The notes beneath the pieces were generated by a model. It was not told where the DNA came from and searched no databases. It saw only the letters and a list, made by a program, of their open reading frames with translations. This document shows positions 10,281 to 21,155 of a stretch of 51,317 nucleotides of DNA, one piece after another. Position 1 is the stretch's first letter, and each line of letters opens with the position of its first letter. Source of the stretch: Methanoculleus sp. (lineage in GTDB: Archaea > Halobacteriota > Methanomicrobia > Methanomicrobiales > Methanoculleaceae); the NCBI RefSeq assembly GCF_020696975.1, contig NZ_JAJGBK010000009.1:1-51317 (forward strand). The letters are read 5' to 3'. The translations under genes and the position numbers were made by a program.

Positions 10281-10535
10281 TCACGCCCCCGGCCCACATG
10301 CAGCACTCTTCCCGGCAAGAATATCCCGAAGCCGCTCCCTCCCAACAGGCTCCGGAATTCTCCTGCCCTCTTCGCTGGCGGCCTCAAGCCAGACGGAGAC
10401 GGCAACCTTCACCTCGCGGAGCGCTTCCTCCTCGGTCTCGCCGAAGGCAGAGCACCCCGGAAGTTCCGGGACCACAGCGATGAATCCCTCGTCCTCATCG
10501 CTGTAGATTATCTCGATTGCATATCTATGTGGCAT
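10281..10535 (-). CDS. hicB: HicB-family antitoxin
   Basis: An 84-residue protein with the HicB N-terminal fold: YAIEIIYSDEDEGFIAVVPELPGC, then GETEEEALREVKVAVSVWLE. It binds and inhibits the HicA RNase. I chose ATG 10535 because GGAGG lies six nt before it and it overlaps the hicA stop by 11 nt, implying coupling; ATG 10541 and a longer frame from 10565 are alternatives. No clear C-terminal HTH or RHH DNA-binding domain follows the HicB core, so autorepression may need another factor. Confidence 0.85.
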   Translation of the reverse strand: MPHRYAIEIIYSDEDEGFIAVVPELPGCSAFGETEEEALREVKVAVSVWLEAASEEGRRIPEPVGRERLRDILAGKSAACGPGA

Positions 10536-10782
10536 CCTCATCCTCCAGAAAATTATAGTCCTCAATCACTTTAAGCAGTTGACGTACTTGATAGGGTTTT
10601 GCTTTCCCGCCTACGCTCTGGAAGTTCAGGAGCTCCGCAACCCCTTGCCGCGCATAAACCCTGTGACTCCCCTTCCCGCCCCTGAAACGGAACCCGAATG
10701 CCTCTGCTGCACGGCAGAGGTCTTCGAATCGCACATTTTTCACGTTCCGCTTCAAGTTTTCGTAGACCTGCCTTCGCTCCAT
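10525..10782 (-). CDS. hicA: HicA-family mRNA interferase toxin
   Basis: An 85-residue small double-stranded-RNA-binding-like RNase. The core reads FEDLCRAAEAFGFRFRGGKG, with the catalytic histidine H40 in GSHRVY. It precedes hicB with an 11-nt overlap, the usual hicA-hicB order. The first about 14 residues are longer than in many HicA proteins, so a later start is possible, though no internal ATG fits. The catalytic histidine is present, so the toxin looks functional. Confidence 0.85.
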   Translation of the reverse strand: MERRQVYENLKRNVKNVRFEDLCRAAEAFGFRFRGGKGSHRVYARQGVAELLNFQSVGGKAKPYQVRQLLKVIEDYNFLEDEDAT

Positions 10783-10974
10783 GCCCCGGACCCTCGCATA
10801 AAGTTTCTCCCGGGTCAGAGCGCTTAAGCATTCCTTTATGCCTCGGGGATCCCATCCGGGAGCCTGGATCTCGCTGCCGGAGATATTGGGGGGCCATACC
10901 TACAACGAAAACAGTAACCCCCGGATCAGGCCCTCCTCTATGTGCCGGGCAAACTTGTAGGCTCTACTCCCTCT

Positions 10975-10980
10975 AAAAAA
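10975..10980 (-). terminator. T-tract terminator after hcp
   Basis: Six T residues on the minus strand begin four nt past the hcp stop codon. Runs of T are sufficient for archaeal RNA polymerase termination. Confidence 0.5.
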
Positions 10981-10984
10981 GTGT

Positions 10985-12601
10985 TCAGTTCCCCGGCACC
11001 ATCCGGCCGAGGTCCTCCTCGACCGTCGTGATCCCCTTGATCCCGAAGTTCTCGACGAGCACTTTCAGGATCCCGGGCGAGACGAAGGCCGGGAGGCGGG
11101 GGCCGAGGGTGATATCCCTGACACCGAGCGAGAGGAGGCTTAAGAGGACGAGTACCGCCTTCTGCTCATACCAGGCGATGTTGTAGGATATCGGGAGTTC
11201 GTTGATCCCGACGCCGAAAGCTTCCGCGAGGGCTTTTGCGATGACCACCAGGGAGTAGCAGTCGTTGCACTGGCCGGCGTCGAGGACGCGGGGGATGCCG
11301 CCGATATCCCCGAGACCGAGGCTGTTATAGCGGTACTTCGCGCAGCCGGCGGTGAGGATGATCGTGTCTGCCGGGAGGGCCTCTGCAAACCGGGTGTAGT
11401 AGTCCCGTCCGTTGTGCCGGCCGTCGCAGCCCGCCATCACGACGAACCGCCTGATTGCGCCGGACTTCACCGCACCGACGACCGCATCCGCGATGGCGAG
11501 GACCGGGGCGTGGGCGCACCCGGTGATGAGGTCGCCGCGGGAGATGTCCTCTGGGGGCTCACAACGCTTGGCGTGCTCGATCAGGGCCGAGAATTCCTTC
11601 TTTCCGTCCGGCGAATCCTCGATATGCTTTAACCCCGGATACCCGACAAGCCCCGTGGTGTAGACCCGGTCGCGGTAGGACTCCTTCGGGGGGACGAGGC
11701 AGTTCGTGGTGATGAGGACCGGGCCGTTGAACCGCTCGAACTCCTCTCGCTGGAAGGGCCAGGAGCCGCCGTAGTTCCCGACGAGGTGGCCGTACTTCTT
11801 GAGCTCCGGGTAGGCATGCGCCGGGAGCATCTCTCCGTGGGTGTAGACGTCGACGCCCGCTCCGCGGGTCTGTTCGAGGAGGTCGGCGAGGTCCTTGAGG
11901 TCGTGGCCGGTGACGAGGATGCCCGGGCGCGTTCCCGCCGCGGTGCTGACAGTCGTGATCACCGGCGTCCCGTAAGACGCGGTGTTCGCCGTATCGAGGA
12001 GAGCAAGGGTCTTCACGCCGACCTCGCCGCATTTGAGCACGCAGCCGACCATCTCTTCGGCGGAGAGGTCCTGCAGTGTGGCGGCGAGGCCTTCCTGCAG
12101 AAACGCCATGACCCCTTCGTCCTCATAGCCGAGGACGGCAGCGTGGTGCGAGTAGGCTGCCACGCCTTTGAGCCCGTAGACGAGAAGCTCGCGGAGCGAC
12201 TGCAGGTCGGCATCCACGCTCTCCCGGGCGGCGGCGATCTCCTGTGCCTTTGCCGCGATCGCCGCGGGACTTGCCTGCACCCAGGTGCAGGCATCGGGCT
12301 CCGCGCTCCCGGCGGGCGGGAGAGCGTCGCGGAGGCGGACGGCCTCGCCGATCGCGTCGCGGAATCGTGCGGGATCGAAGTTCACGTTGGTCAGGGTGGC
12401 AAAGAGGCACCCCGCGATGAACCTCCCGACCTCCGGGTTTCCGCCGCCATTCTTCATCGCCGCGAGGTTCCGGACCGAGAGGCCCTTGAGGGTGTAGATC
12501 AGGACGTCCTGGAGCCCCGCAGTCTCCTCGTCCTTGCCGCAGACGCCGCGTACGGTGCAGCCGAGTCCCTTTGCCGTCTCTTCACACTGGTTGCAGAACA
12601 T
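10985..12601 (-). CDS. hcp: Hydroxylamine reductase / hybrid-cluster protein
   Basis: A 538-residue Hcp (prismane protein). The N-terminal proximal-cluster cysteines are C3, C6, C15 and C21 (C-x2-C-x8-C-x5-C). Hybrid-cluster ligands fall in segments such as [29 protein letters not shown] and AGQCNDCYS. It reduces hydroxylamine, and in bacteria nitric oxide or peroxide, and serves nitrosative/oxidative stress defence in strict anaerobes. Cytosolic. It is divergent from an HxlR regulator, with two palindromes in the 87-nt gap, suggesting regulated expression. ATG 12601 is preceded by GGAGTGA. Confidence 0.95.
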   Translation of the reverse strand: MFCNQCEETAKGLGCTVRGVCGKDEETAGLQDVLIYTLKGLSVRNLAAMKNGGGNPEVGRFIAGCLFATLTNVNFDPARFRDAIGEAVRLRDALPPAGSAEPDACTWVQASPAAIAAKAQEIAAARESVDADLQSLRELLVYGLKGVAAYSHHAAVLGYEDEGVMAFLQEGLAATLQDLSAEEMVGCVLKCGEVGVKTLALLDTANTASYGTPVITTVSTAAGTRPGILVTGHDLKDLADLLEQTRGAGVDVYTHGEMLPAHAYPELKKYGHLVGNYGGSWPFQREEFERFNGPVLITTNCLVPPKESYRDRVYTTGLVGYPGLKHIEDSPDGKKEFSALIEHAKRCEPPEDISRGDLITGCAHAPVLAIADAVVGAVKSGAIRRFVVMAGCDGRHNGRDYYTRFAEALPADTIILTAGCAKYRYNSLGLGDIGGIPRVLDAGQCNDCYSLVVIAKALAEAFGVGINELPISYNIAWYEQKAVLVLLSLLSLGVRDITLGPRLPAFVSPGILKVLVENFGIKGITTVEEDLGRMVPGN

Positions 12602-12618
12602 TCACACTTCACTCCATA

Positions 12619-12651
12619 GTATCTTTTTGATACAAAGTATCAATTAGATAC
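12619..12651. promoter_or_regulatory. Tandem palindromic operator between hcp and hxlR
   Basis: Two perfect inverted repeats of the form GTATC-N5-GATAC lie at 12619-12633 and 12637-12651. Their centres are 18 bp apart, and a GATAC-AAA-GTATC palindrome forms between them. The array ends next to the hxlR TATA box and lies 18 nt from the hcp start, so a bound regulator could control both genes. HxlR is the obvious candidate ligand; that is inference. Confidence 0.7.
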
Positions 12652-12654
12652 TCA

Positions 12655-12662
12655 GATATAAG
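12655..12662 (+). promoter_or_regulatory. TATA box of hxlR
   Basis: GATATAAG is centred about 30 nt before the hxlR ATG, giving a nearly leaderless transcript. It directly abuts the second palindrome, so binding there would block TBP/TFB or polymerase access. Confidence 0.6.
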
Positions 12663-12688
12663 TAGGAGGAGGTTTCTCTAATTATACC

Positions 12689-13048
12689 ATGCAGGACGAG
12701 TGTACGGTCAATCAGACCGTCAAGTACCTCGGGAAGAAGTGGATGCTCCTGATCATCCTCGAACTCTACAAAGGAGAGAACTACACCCGGCGGTTCACCG
12801 AGGTGAAGGAGCGGCTCCCGGGGATAACGGCAAAGGTCCTCTCCGCCCGGCTGAAGGAACTGGAGGAGGAAGGCCTCGTCGAGAAGAGGGTGGAGGTCGG
12901 GACCGTTCCCGTCAGAAGCGAGTACACGCTCACCGCAAGCGGGCTTGAGATGGTCGGGGTGATCAAGGATATCAAGCGGTGGGCGCTCAAGTGGAAGATC
13001 GAGAACCTCGCGTGCGGGGCGCAGGACTGCCGGAGGTGCGTGCTGTAA
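12689..13048 (+). CDS. HxlR-family winged-helix regulator with a cysteine-rich tail
   Basis: A 119-residue HxlR-type winged helix. YLGKKWMLLIILEL and ITAKVLSARLKELEEEGLVEKR form the HTH and wing. A cysteine at position 5 and a C-terminal C109-x4-C114-x2-C117 cluster are prominent. HxlR proteins are dimeric sensors of electrophiles or redox changes. The cysteines could bind a metal or iron-sulfur centre or form disulfides. Divergent placement from hcp suggests control of hcp in response to nitrosative or oxidative stress. Downstream it converges on top6A. Confidence 0.88.
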   Translation: MQDECTVNQTVKYLGKKWMLLIILELYKGENYTRRFTEVKERLPGITAKVLSARLKELEEEGLVEKRVEVGTVPVRSEYTLTASGLEMVGVIKDIKRWALKWKIENLACGAQDCRRCVL

Positions 13049-13121
13049 GAGTTATGGAGTTGGCGCTGTACGCACAAAAATATGGGGCCGGGCCCTCTCC
13101 AGCAGGAGCCCGTGGGTCCCC

Positions 13122-14210
13122 TCAGATAATTCCCATCTCCGAGAGCCGCGTCGGCAGGTACTCCTTCGTCACGAAGTCGAGCCCCCGGCTCGCGAACGCC
13201 TGCTGTTCCGACTTCAGCTTCATATCGAGCTGCAGGTTGATCTGGTTACGCCAGTAGTCGGTTGCAAACCTCGGATCGGTCAGTTCAGCCTTTAAGGCGT
13301 TGATGTCCTGCTCGGAGAGGTGGTCGGCGGGGAGGTTGTAGTCGGCGATATCGGAGGGCTGCACCCCGATGAACTGCGCCTGGGGGGTCGCCAGGAGTTC
13401 CGACATATGGGCGCTCTTGATCGAGCCGTAGGCGACGCTCGCGTAGATCCGGTAGGACCAGGGGTCGCCGTCGGTGAAGACCACGACAGGAAGGTTGAGC
13501 GAGTCGTTGAGCCTTCGTAGGACCCGCCGTGTCGAGCGGGCCGGCTGCCCCTTGAGGTGGACCAGGATCGCCCCGTAGTCTTCATCGAACCCGTTCTCCA
13601 TCAGACGGGCGTACATACCGCCGGTCTCGATGGCGATGACGAACTTCGCGTCGTGGTCGACGAACTCGAGGTTATCGACGTTGTTCGGGATGGGATAACC
13701 CGCCTCCCCGACGTCCTCCTGGCAGTGCATCTCTTTGACGCCCCGGCGGGTGGTCTCCCGGATCCGGAGAGGGCCGAAGATCGATGCGCCGTCCTCCTCC
13801 GGCCGGAGGTGGAACGCCTCTCGCTGCACCTCGGTGATGATCTCGAGATCCTCGATCAGGAGATTGCTCTCATCCTGGGCGGCGAACTTCCCCTTCTTCC
13901 AGCCCTCAGAGATGTAATACAACTCTCTCAAGGTCGACGACCGGTTCTCCACGAGTTGCTGCTTTAAGAACCAGATGACATAGGCCATCTTCAGGAGGTG
14001 CACCGCGCCTTTTTCAGTCGTCGCCGCCCGGGTGCTCTCCCGCTCGCCGTATTTCCAGACCTCGCTCTCGTCGTCGTATGCAATATTCTGTTTCGTCCGC
14101 GTCGGCAGCCGGATATAGGGCACGATGCCGTCCCGCATCTGGTCGTACCAGGTGCGGGCGATACCGACGAGCCGTTCCTTTGCCAGCGCATCCATCTCTT
14201 CCCTAGACAT
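13122..14210 (-). CDS. top6A: DNA topoisomerase VI subunit A
   Basis: A 362-residue Spo11-related DNA-cleaving subunit of topoisomerase VI. The winged-helix (CAP) domain carries the tyrosine pair 98-99 in RELYYISE, which includes the catalytic tyrosine. The Toprim domain has the conserved glutamate in [10 protein letters not shown] and the acids of [14 protein letters not shown]. With Top6B it relaxes and decatenates DNA in an ATP-dependent manner. Its start overlaps the top6B end by 8 nt. A T5 run about 40 nt past the stop may terminate the operon. Confidence 0.96.
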   Translation of the reverse strand: MSREEMDALAKERLVGIARTWYDQMRDGIVPYIRLPTRTKQNIAYDDESEVWKYGERESTRAATTEKGAVHLLKMAYVIWFLKQQLVENRSSTLRELYYISEGWKKGKFAAQDESNLLIEDLEIITEVQREAFHLRPEEDGASIFGPLRIRETTRRGVKEMHCQEDVGEAGYPIPNNVDNLEFVDHDAKFVIAIETGGMYARLMENGFDEDYGAILVHLKGQPARSTRRVLRRLNDSLNLPVVVFTDGDPWSYRIYASVAYGSIKSAHMSELLATPQAQFIGVQPSDIADYNLPADHLSEQDINALKAELTDPRFATDYWRNQINLQLDMKLKSEQQAFASRGLDFVTKEYLPTRLSEMGII

Positions 14211-16005
14211 CGAGATCCACCACCACTTTCATGCCGTCCTCCACGCCGCGCAGATCAAGCGAACCGTCGCCCGAACCCGTGTAGGCGACCTGCCAGGCCG
14301 CGCCGGGAGCGAGCGTGCACCGCCAGACCTTGTTGTACTCCCCGCCGATATCGTCCACGAAGTCCGGCCGGGGCTCTGCATCCACCGCAGCGTCGCCGGA
14401 GAGGTTGTAGAGGACGAGGGTTACTTCCTTTGCCGTGTAGTTGTTCACGTCGATGCGGACCTTTCCGTCGCTCGTCCGCTTCTTCGCGACGACCTTTCGC
14501 ATGATCTTCCCCTCGATCGGGGAGGTATCCACCAGGGGAAGCTCCACGATCTCGCTCACTTTCATGGCAATCGCGGGGATGACCGAGCATATCGCACGGG
14601 CACGGTCGTCCTGCTGCTTTTTTTTGTCCCGGCGGGAGAGGTAGGTCTTGAGTTCCCGCCCGAGTTCCTGGAGGACGAGGACGACCTCCCGCTCGATCTC
14701 CGGGATCGAGGCGACCGCGTCCTTGCTCTCGCTCGTGAAGGGGACGTTCGTGGACGCCACATGGACCATGACGAGTGCCGGGCCCATGGGGAGGCCCTGC
14801 TGCGAGAGGCCGTAACTCTTCCAGTTCACCTGCGTGACACAGTTCGTGATCGCGCAGGCGCCCTGCTGGTAGAGGAGCGGGACACGGTTTGCGAACCGGA
14901 ATATCTGGGCGCTCCCTTCGGCGGGGATCTTGCCGCCGTAGCCTATCGCCGCCTCGATGATGAACGAGTGCCCCCCGTAGACCGCGCTCGGGCGGGTCCG
15001 GGCCTTGATGAAGTCGAGCTGAATCTCCTTCTCAAGCCCCTTGCAGATCAGGTCCTCCCCGATGGGGGAGAGGCACTGCTGCGCCGGCGGGGCCGGGACC
15101 TTCACGGCCTGCATGGCGTCGAGGAGGCTTTTCAATTCTTCGGATTCAAGTTTGTTCACCTTCCGGGTGGGCTTGAGGTTGGCGAGCGCGATCATCTCGT
15201 CCGCGGTCTTCTTGCCGACCCGGGAGAAACTGCCGATGAGGAACTCCTCAACGGTCCCGGTGCTCGCGGCCGCGATCCGCTTTAATGCCCCGAACTCGAT
15301 CCCGTGCGGGTGGGGGAGGATGGACTTCGGGCACGGCGGGACCTCGCCACTCACCCGCTCGAAGACAGTCACCTCGCCGTCGATATCAGCCGTTATCCGG
15401 GCGTGCGGGTTGACGATCGCGGTGAGGCGGAGGTAGTCCACCAGCCGCTTCTTTGCGGCGAGAGTGCTCTTGAACTGGATCTCGATCCGGGTGCCATGCG
15501 TCCGGTCCCAGTCGATCTCCTCGTGGCTGACGATCTCCGGGTCGTTCGTCTCGGTCTTGATCATCAACTCAAACTGGTGAGCCCTCGCCTTCGCCCCCGT
15601 CCGGGAGGTGACCCGCGCCGGGGTGCCGGTGGTGAGCTGAGCATAAAGCACCGCCGCCGATATGCCAATACCCTGCTGCCCGCGGCTCTGCCGGATCTGG
15701 TGGAACCGGGACCCGTAGAGGAGTTTCCCGAAGACCAGGGGGACGTTCTCCGGCACGATCCCGGGGCCGTTGTCCTCGACGGTTATACGGTAGACCTCGG
15801 CGTCGACTTTTTTGATGCCGACAAAGATATCGGGGAGGACTTCCGCCTCCTCGCAGGCGTCGAGCGCATTATCCACCGCCTCCTTGATCGTGGTGATGAT
15901 GCCCCGCGTCGGGGAGTCGAAGCCGAGCAGATGCTTGTTCTTCTCGAAGAACTCCGCGACGCTGATACTCCGCTGCTGTTTGGCGAGATCCTCAGCAAGC
16001 ACCAT
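14203..16005 (-). CDS. top6B: DNA topoisomerase VI subunit B
   Basis: A 600-residue GHKL ATPase subunit. The Bergerat fold motifs are clear: [21 protein letters not shown], and the lid loop [11 protein letters not shown]. The transducer domain and a C-terminal Ig-like extension follow. It dimerises on ATP binding and drives strand passage through Top6A. The start overlaps the hisS stop by 14 nt and the end overlaps top6A by 8 nt, so hisS-top6B-top6A is a coupled operon. Confidence 0.96.
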   Translation of the reverse strand: MVLAEDLAKQQRSISVAEFFEKNKHLLGFDSPTRGIITTIKEAVDNALDACEEAEVLPDIFVGIKKVDAEVYRITVEDNGPGIVPENVPLVFGKLLYGSRFHQIRQSRGQQGIGISAAVLYAQLTTGTPARVTSRTGAKARAHQFELMIKTETNDPEIVSHEEIDWDRTHGTRIEIQFKSTLAAKKRLVDYLRLTAIVNPHARITADIDGEVTVFERVSGEVPPCPKSILPHPHGIEFGALKRIAAASTGTVEEFLIGSFSRVGKKTADEMIALANLKPTRKVNKLESEELKSLLDAMQAVKVPAPPAQQCLSPIGEDLICKGLEKEIQLDFIKARTRPSAVYGGHSFIIEAAIGYGGKIPAEGSAQIFRFANRVPLLYQQGACAITNCVTQVNWKSYGLSQQGLPMGPALVMVHVASTNVPFTSESKDAVASIPEIEREVVLVLQELGRELKTYLSRRDKKKQQDDRARAICSVIPAIAMKVSEIVELPLVDTSPIEGKIMRKVVAKKRTSDGKVRIDVNNYTAKEVTLVLYNLSGDAAVDAEPRPDFVDDIGGEYNKVWRCTLAPGAAWQVAYTGSGDGSLDLRGVEDGMKVVVDLDV

Positions 16006-17224
16006 GCCGTGCCACCTCGGCGATGGCGTCCGCCAGGCTCTGCTCCCGCTGCTCCCCGGAGTGGAGGTCCTTGAGGGTCACCGTGCCCGCCTCAACCTCG
16101 CGCTTTCCGAGAACCACGGCAAAGTCCGCGGTCTTTGCGGCGTGGGAGACCTGGGCGCCCATCCCCCGCTGCATCAGGTCGACCTCTGCCCGGATACCGG
16201 CGTCCCGGAAGGCCCGGGCGACCTCGAGAGCCCGCGCCCGTGCGTCGGGCGTGCAGACGACGCCGACAACGGGCTCGTGCGCGAGTTCGAAATCCCCGAC
16301 CGAGACCATGACCCGGTCGAACCCTATCGCAAACCCGCAGGAGGCGACGTCGTCGCCGCCGAAGAGGTGGGCAAGCCGGTAGGTGCCGCCGCCGAGGATC
16401 TGGTTCTCCGCGCCGAGGTTCCTCGCGAACCCCTCAAAGACCATCCCGGTGTAGTAGTCGAGCCCCCGGGCGATCCCGAAGTCCGGCCGGTAGTTGATGT
16501 TCTGGGAGTCAAGGAGCGAGAACGTCTCCTCGATCCGGGCGCGATCCGGGACGTCGCCCGCGACCTCAAAGACCTCGGAGACGTCGCGGCATTCCGAGAG
16601 GGCCGCGAGCGGTTCGGCGAGGTGGGCAAGGTTCTTCTCCACAAGCGCCGCCTCAAGCCCCTCCGGATCGTGCTTGTCGAGGTATGCCATGATCGCCCGC
16701 TGGTCGCCGGGGGCGAGATCGGAGAGGAGATGCTTCATCGGCGCGAGGTGGCCGACATGGAGATCGAAGGTGACCCCGGTCGACCGGAGCGTGTCGTCGG
16801 CGAGCATGATCACCTCGGCATCGGCGAGTGCCGTGTCCGCACCGATGAGCTCGACGCCGAACTGCCAGAACTGCCGGTAGCGGCCTTTCTGGGGGCGCTC
16901 ATAGCGGAAACAGTCGGCAAAGTAGCACCACCGGAGCGGTTTCGGGAGCACCTTGCCCTCGTTGACGTACATTCTGAGGACTGCTGCCGTCACCTCCGGC
17001 CGGAGCGTCATCTTTCTCCCGCCCTTGTCCTCAAAGACATACATCTCCTGGATGATCCCTTCGCCGGACTTCATCGTGAAGAGTTCCAGGTGCTCGAAGT
17101 CGGGCGTGCAGACCTCGCGGTATCCCCACCGGCGCGCCGCTCCTCGCATCCGCCGCTCGATCAGCCGCCGCCGTTCCATCTCGTCGGGTAAAAAGTCCCG
17201 TGTTCCCCGTGGTTTCTGAAGCAT
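15992..17224 (-). CDS. hisS: Histidyl-tRNA synthetase
   Basis: A 410-residue class II synthetase charging tRNA-His. The N-terminus KPRGTRDFLPDE, the histidine-binding motif ARGLDYYTGMVFE, and the C-terminal anticodon-binding domain (VVGVVCTPDARARALEVARA...) are present. I chose ATG 17224, with GGAG about 8 nt upstream, over an upstream start at 17269 because the family begins near LQKPRGTRDF. It lies 16 bp downstream of a small membrane protein gene and overlaps top6B. Confidence 0.95.
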   Translation of the reverse strand: MLQKPRGTRDFLPDEMERRRLIERRMRGAARRWGYREVCTPDFEHLELFTMKSGEGIIQEMYVFEDKGGRKMTLRPEVTAAVLRMYVNEGKVLPKPLRWCYFADCFRYERPQKGRYRQFWQFGVELIGADTALADAEVIMLADDTLRSTGVTFDLHVGHLAPMKHLLSDLAPGDQRAIMAYLDKHDPEGLEAALVEKNLAHLAEPLAALSECRDVSEVFEVAGDVPDRARIEETFSLLDSQNINYRPDFGIARGLDYYTGMVFEGFARNLGAENQILGGGTYRLAHLFGGDDVASCGFAIGFDRVMVSVGDFELAHEPVVGVVCTPDARARALEVARAFRDAGIRAEVDLMQRGMGAQVSHAAKTADFAVVLGKREVEAGTVTLKDLHSGEQREQSLADAIAEVARHGAC

Positions 17225-17240
17225 TCGGTAATCTCCTGAA

Positions 17241-17573
17241 CTAAAGTCTCTTGTGTGAACCCTTATCATTTGTGCGCTCCGCCCTGCCGAAGAATCGCTC
17301 GGCCGTGCTCTCGCCGTGCCAGACGTTCTCCCGGTCGACCCGGCCCTGGAGGTAGAGGGCTAACAGGACCAGGCCGAGGCCGAGGTACTCCCAGGCTTCG
17401 GCGTACACGGTGACGGATAAACCGAGCAGGGCGAGCGCCGTGTAGGGAACCCCCCGGTATGCCGCCGTCCGGTAGCCGGGAAGGCCAGTCCGGTAGAATA
17501 TCCGCAGGTCGCGCAGCCACAGGAAAACAGTGACGGCAACGCCGAACCCTGCAACGTAGGCAAGATAGGACAT
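17241..17573 (-). CDS. Small membrane protein of unknown function
   Basis: A 110-residue protein with an N-terminal hydrophobic helix (about 3-20), a hydrophobic hairpin-like region (about 41-76, likely two helices), and a polar C-terminal tail rich in charged residues. I do not recognise a family. It is first in the operon with hisS-top6B-top6A, with 16 bp to hisS. Consistent codon usage and frame length support it being real. Topology is unproven. Confidence 0.6.
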   Translation of the reverse strand: MSYLAYVAGFGVAVTVFLWLRDLRIFYRTGLPGYRTAAYRGVPYTALALLGLSVTVYAEAWEYLGLGLVLLALYLQGRVDRENVWHGESTAERFFGRAERTNDKGSHKRL

Positions 17574-17582
17574 GAGATGAAG

Positions 17583-17592
17583 TAATATTATA
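17583..17592 (+). promoter_or_regulatory. TATA box of larB
   Basis: TAATATTATA is centred about 33 nt before the larB ATG, in a 47-bp divergent gap. It is near-palindromic, so it might also influence the minus-strand operon. Confidence 0.5.
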
Positions 17593-17620
17593 CTTCCACC
17601 CCTATTTTTGTTATCGAACT

Positions 17621-18897
<1,277 letters not shown>

Positions 18898-18941
18898 TGG
18901 ACAAAACCCTGATGGGAACCGCCGTCATAATCAGGTGAGTC

Positions 18942-20243
18942 ATGTTCAAGCAACTGCGAGACCTCTTCAGGCGAGCCGAACCGGAGGAAGAGATCCTTAA
19001 ACTCTCCTTTGAGGAACTTCCCGCATGGCTGGATTCCCACGAGGAGGAGATCGGGCGCGAACTCTCCGATGCGACGGAGCCGTCAAGGGAGGCAATCAGG
19101 GGCGCTCTCGAACGTCTCAGGGAGATCGTCGCCCGTATGGAGACGGCGGAGGGCGATGAGGAGGTCCATCCCCGGCTCCGCGACATATCAAAGAAGGCAC
19201 TTCCTCAGTTTACGAAGTCAATGGCCCAGATCCTCTCCCGCGAGCCCTCCGGCGACCCGGAGGCCTTCTACGCCACCGCAGCCGAGACCTTAAAGAGCGC
19301 GCTCCGGGCGGTGAAAGGGCAGGGGAAGTACCTCGCCGCCCTCTACCCGGACGATATGAAGGAGGTGCGCGCCGCCGTCAGGGATCTGGGACGGGAGATC
19401 AACACAATGACAGAGGCGATCACCCGCGCCCGGGCAGGCCGGCAGCAGGTGGAAGAGGCCCGGAAGTCGTATGGGTCCCTTGTCAGGATCCAGGAGGAGT
19501 ACGCGGTCGCCTCCGGCCAGGTGCGGGAATGCGGGACGGCACTCGATGTGGCGGACAGGAAGATCAGGGAGACGGAAGAAGACCTGGCCGCCCTCAAACT
19601 GCGCCCGGATTACGCTAAAAAAGATGAGATTGAGGAGAAGATCCGGGAACTTGAGGTCATGGAAGAAGAGGTCGGGCGAGAGATTGCAACTCTCCGGATC
19701 CCCGCCATCCATGTCTTCAGAAAAGCCGAGAAGGTTGCGGGAAAGACCGGGAGCAGCACTGTGACCGCGACGATCGGCCGGGTCCTCGATGCGTACACAG
19801 GCAGTTCGCCGGATGACGAGGAGAACCAGGTCAGCCTGACCGAACGGGTGATGCCGGCGACGCTCGCCATGATCCGACAGGGTGACCTTGTTCTCAAGAA
19901 CCAGGATGAGATCCGTCTCTTCTCAGACCCCGACACCCTGCCGGCCGGGCTGAGACGCGTCCTTGAGCGGGAGCGTGAAGTCCGGGAGCAGCGGGCGGCA
20001 CTGCAGGACGCTCTGGCCGCACTCCCGGGAGTGGTCGAAGAGCAGCGCCTCGCGCTCGCGCTCTCGGAGCTGCGGCGGGAGCGCGAAGCAAAGGATGCGG
20101 CCCGCACCCGGGCGGAGAGCCAGCGGGAGACGGCGCAGGCTGAGTATGCCAGAGAACGCGAAAATCTCCGATCACGCACGAACGCTCTTGCCGGCCAGGA
20201 TGTGGAGATGGCAATCCCCGATCTCCCGCCCCCGTCCACCTGA
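18942..20243 (+). CDS. Large coiled-coil protein of unknown function
   Basis: 433 residues, almost entirely charged helices. I recognise no catalytic motif. Coiled-coil-prone segments lie at about 130-260 (with EEKIRELEVMEEEVGREIA) and 330-415 (LEREREVREQRAALQDAL and an RE/RA-rich tail). A less charged linker at about 262-320 and a Pro-rich end (DLPPPST) frame them. It lacks a Walker motif, so it is not SMC or Rad50. It is cytosolic by composition. It is followed by a membrane protein and a tiny hydrophobic ORF, suggesting a structural or scaffold role. It starts 44 nt after nadM. Confidence 0.6.
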   Translation: MFKQLRDLFRRAEPEEEILKLSFEELPAWLDSHEEEIGRELSDATEPSREAIRGALERLREIVARMETAEGDEEVHPRLRDISKKALPQFTKSMAQILSREPSGDPEAFYATAAETLKSALRAVKGQGKYLAALYPDDMKEVRAAVRDLGREINTMTEAITRARAGRQQVEEARKSYGSLVRIQEEYAVASGQVRECGTALDVADRKIRETEEDLAALKLRPDYAKKDEIEEKIRELEVMEEEVGREIATLRIPAIHVFRKAEKVAGKTGSSTVTATIGRVLDAYTGSSPDDEENQVSLTERVMPATLAMIRQGDLVLKNQDEIRLFSDPDTLPAGLRRVLEREREVREQRAALQDALAALPGVVEEQRLALALSELRREREAKDAARTRAESQRETAQAEYARERENLRSRTNALAGQDVEMAIPDLPPPST

Positions 20244-20318
20244 CCGGGATATGCTAAACCCGCCAAAAAAGGAAACCCTGTTTATCCACCGCGTACAAAC
20301 ACTTGCTGAGAACAGCCA

Positions 20319-21155
20319 ATGACAACAAACACTACCACACCAGAGTCAAACCCACGCCTCTGGATAGCGGTTCCTGCAGTCTCATTTTTGGGAATCGGGA
20401 TCGAGCTGCTGCTCGCATCCGCCGGCTTTCCCCATGCAATCTGGGCAGGCGTCGCAGGATGCGTGATCGCCTCGTGCATCCTCTGTTACCAGGCGTATCT
20501 GAAACCTCGCAAGGATCTCGTCTCGCTCTTCACGCCGCTCTTTGCGCTTCTCATCCTGGTCATACCAAACGAGATCAGCTCAGGCGGCGTAATTGTGCAG
20601 ACGATCTTCGCGGCAACGATCACCTTCCTTGCGGTGCGGGTAGAAAAAGTGTTTAATGCGCCGAAACGACAGGAGATAACAATGAAGCAGATGTTAAACG
20701 AATATATCGGCAGGATTGAGCCGCTCCTCGCCGTGATCGATGAAGAGACCGGCCATCAGGTCGCGCAGTCCCTGCTGACGTATAAGTTCGGGCTCTATGA
20801 GAACGCAGGAGAGAAGAGCACGGAGGCGCTTGCCCGGCTTGAGAGAATCACCCCGCATCCAGACGCGCTGGAACGCGCCCTCCTGATCCTCCGGGAGCGT
20901 GCCGGCAACTTCGCCGATTCCCGGGTGACGACCAACCCCAAGCATACCTTCACGGAGGCGGACTACGACGATCTCGCCATCCGCCTCCGGCCCGACCAGA
21001 TCGAGGATCCTGCGGCCCTTGACCTCGACAACGCGCTGATCCTGCTCTACGCCGTCGGGATCGAGACCTCCCCCGATGATGAGCAGGCACTGGAGGAGCA
21101 CCAGCGCTTTGTCATCCAGATCCTGGAGTCCTACAGGGAAAAACTGACTGCATGA
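20319..21155 (+). CDS. Four-helix membrane protein with a cytosolic helical domain
   Basis: A 278-residue protein. Four hydrophobic helices lie at about 12-32, 38-56, 66-86 and 90-108. A soluble alpha-helical C-terminal half of some 165 residues follows (MKQMLNEYIGRIEPLLAVID...). I do not recognise the family. No catalytic motif is seen. It lies 75 bp after the coiled-coil gene and overlaps a 26-codon ORF as ATGA, so these may form one unit. A membrane anchor for the coiled-coil protein is possible but speculative. Confidence 0.6.
   Translation: MTTNTTTPESNPRLWIAVPAVSFLGIGIELLLASAGFPHAIWAGVAGCVIASCILCYQAYLKPRKDLVSLFTPLFALLILVIPNEISSGGVIVQTIFAATITFLAVRVEKVFNAPKRQEITMKQMLNEYIGRIEPLLAVIDEETGHQVAQSLLTYKFGLYENAGEKSTEALARLERITPHPDALERALLILRERAGNFADSRVTTNPKHTFTEADYDDLAIRLRPDQIEDPAALDLDNALILLYAVGIETSPDDEQALEEHQRFVIQILESYREKLTA

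Noticed and set aside
15812-17191. 459-codon plus-strand frame opposite hisS and top6B
   Set aside because: Shadow of two well-supported genes on the other strand; no family features.
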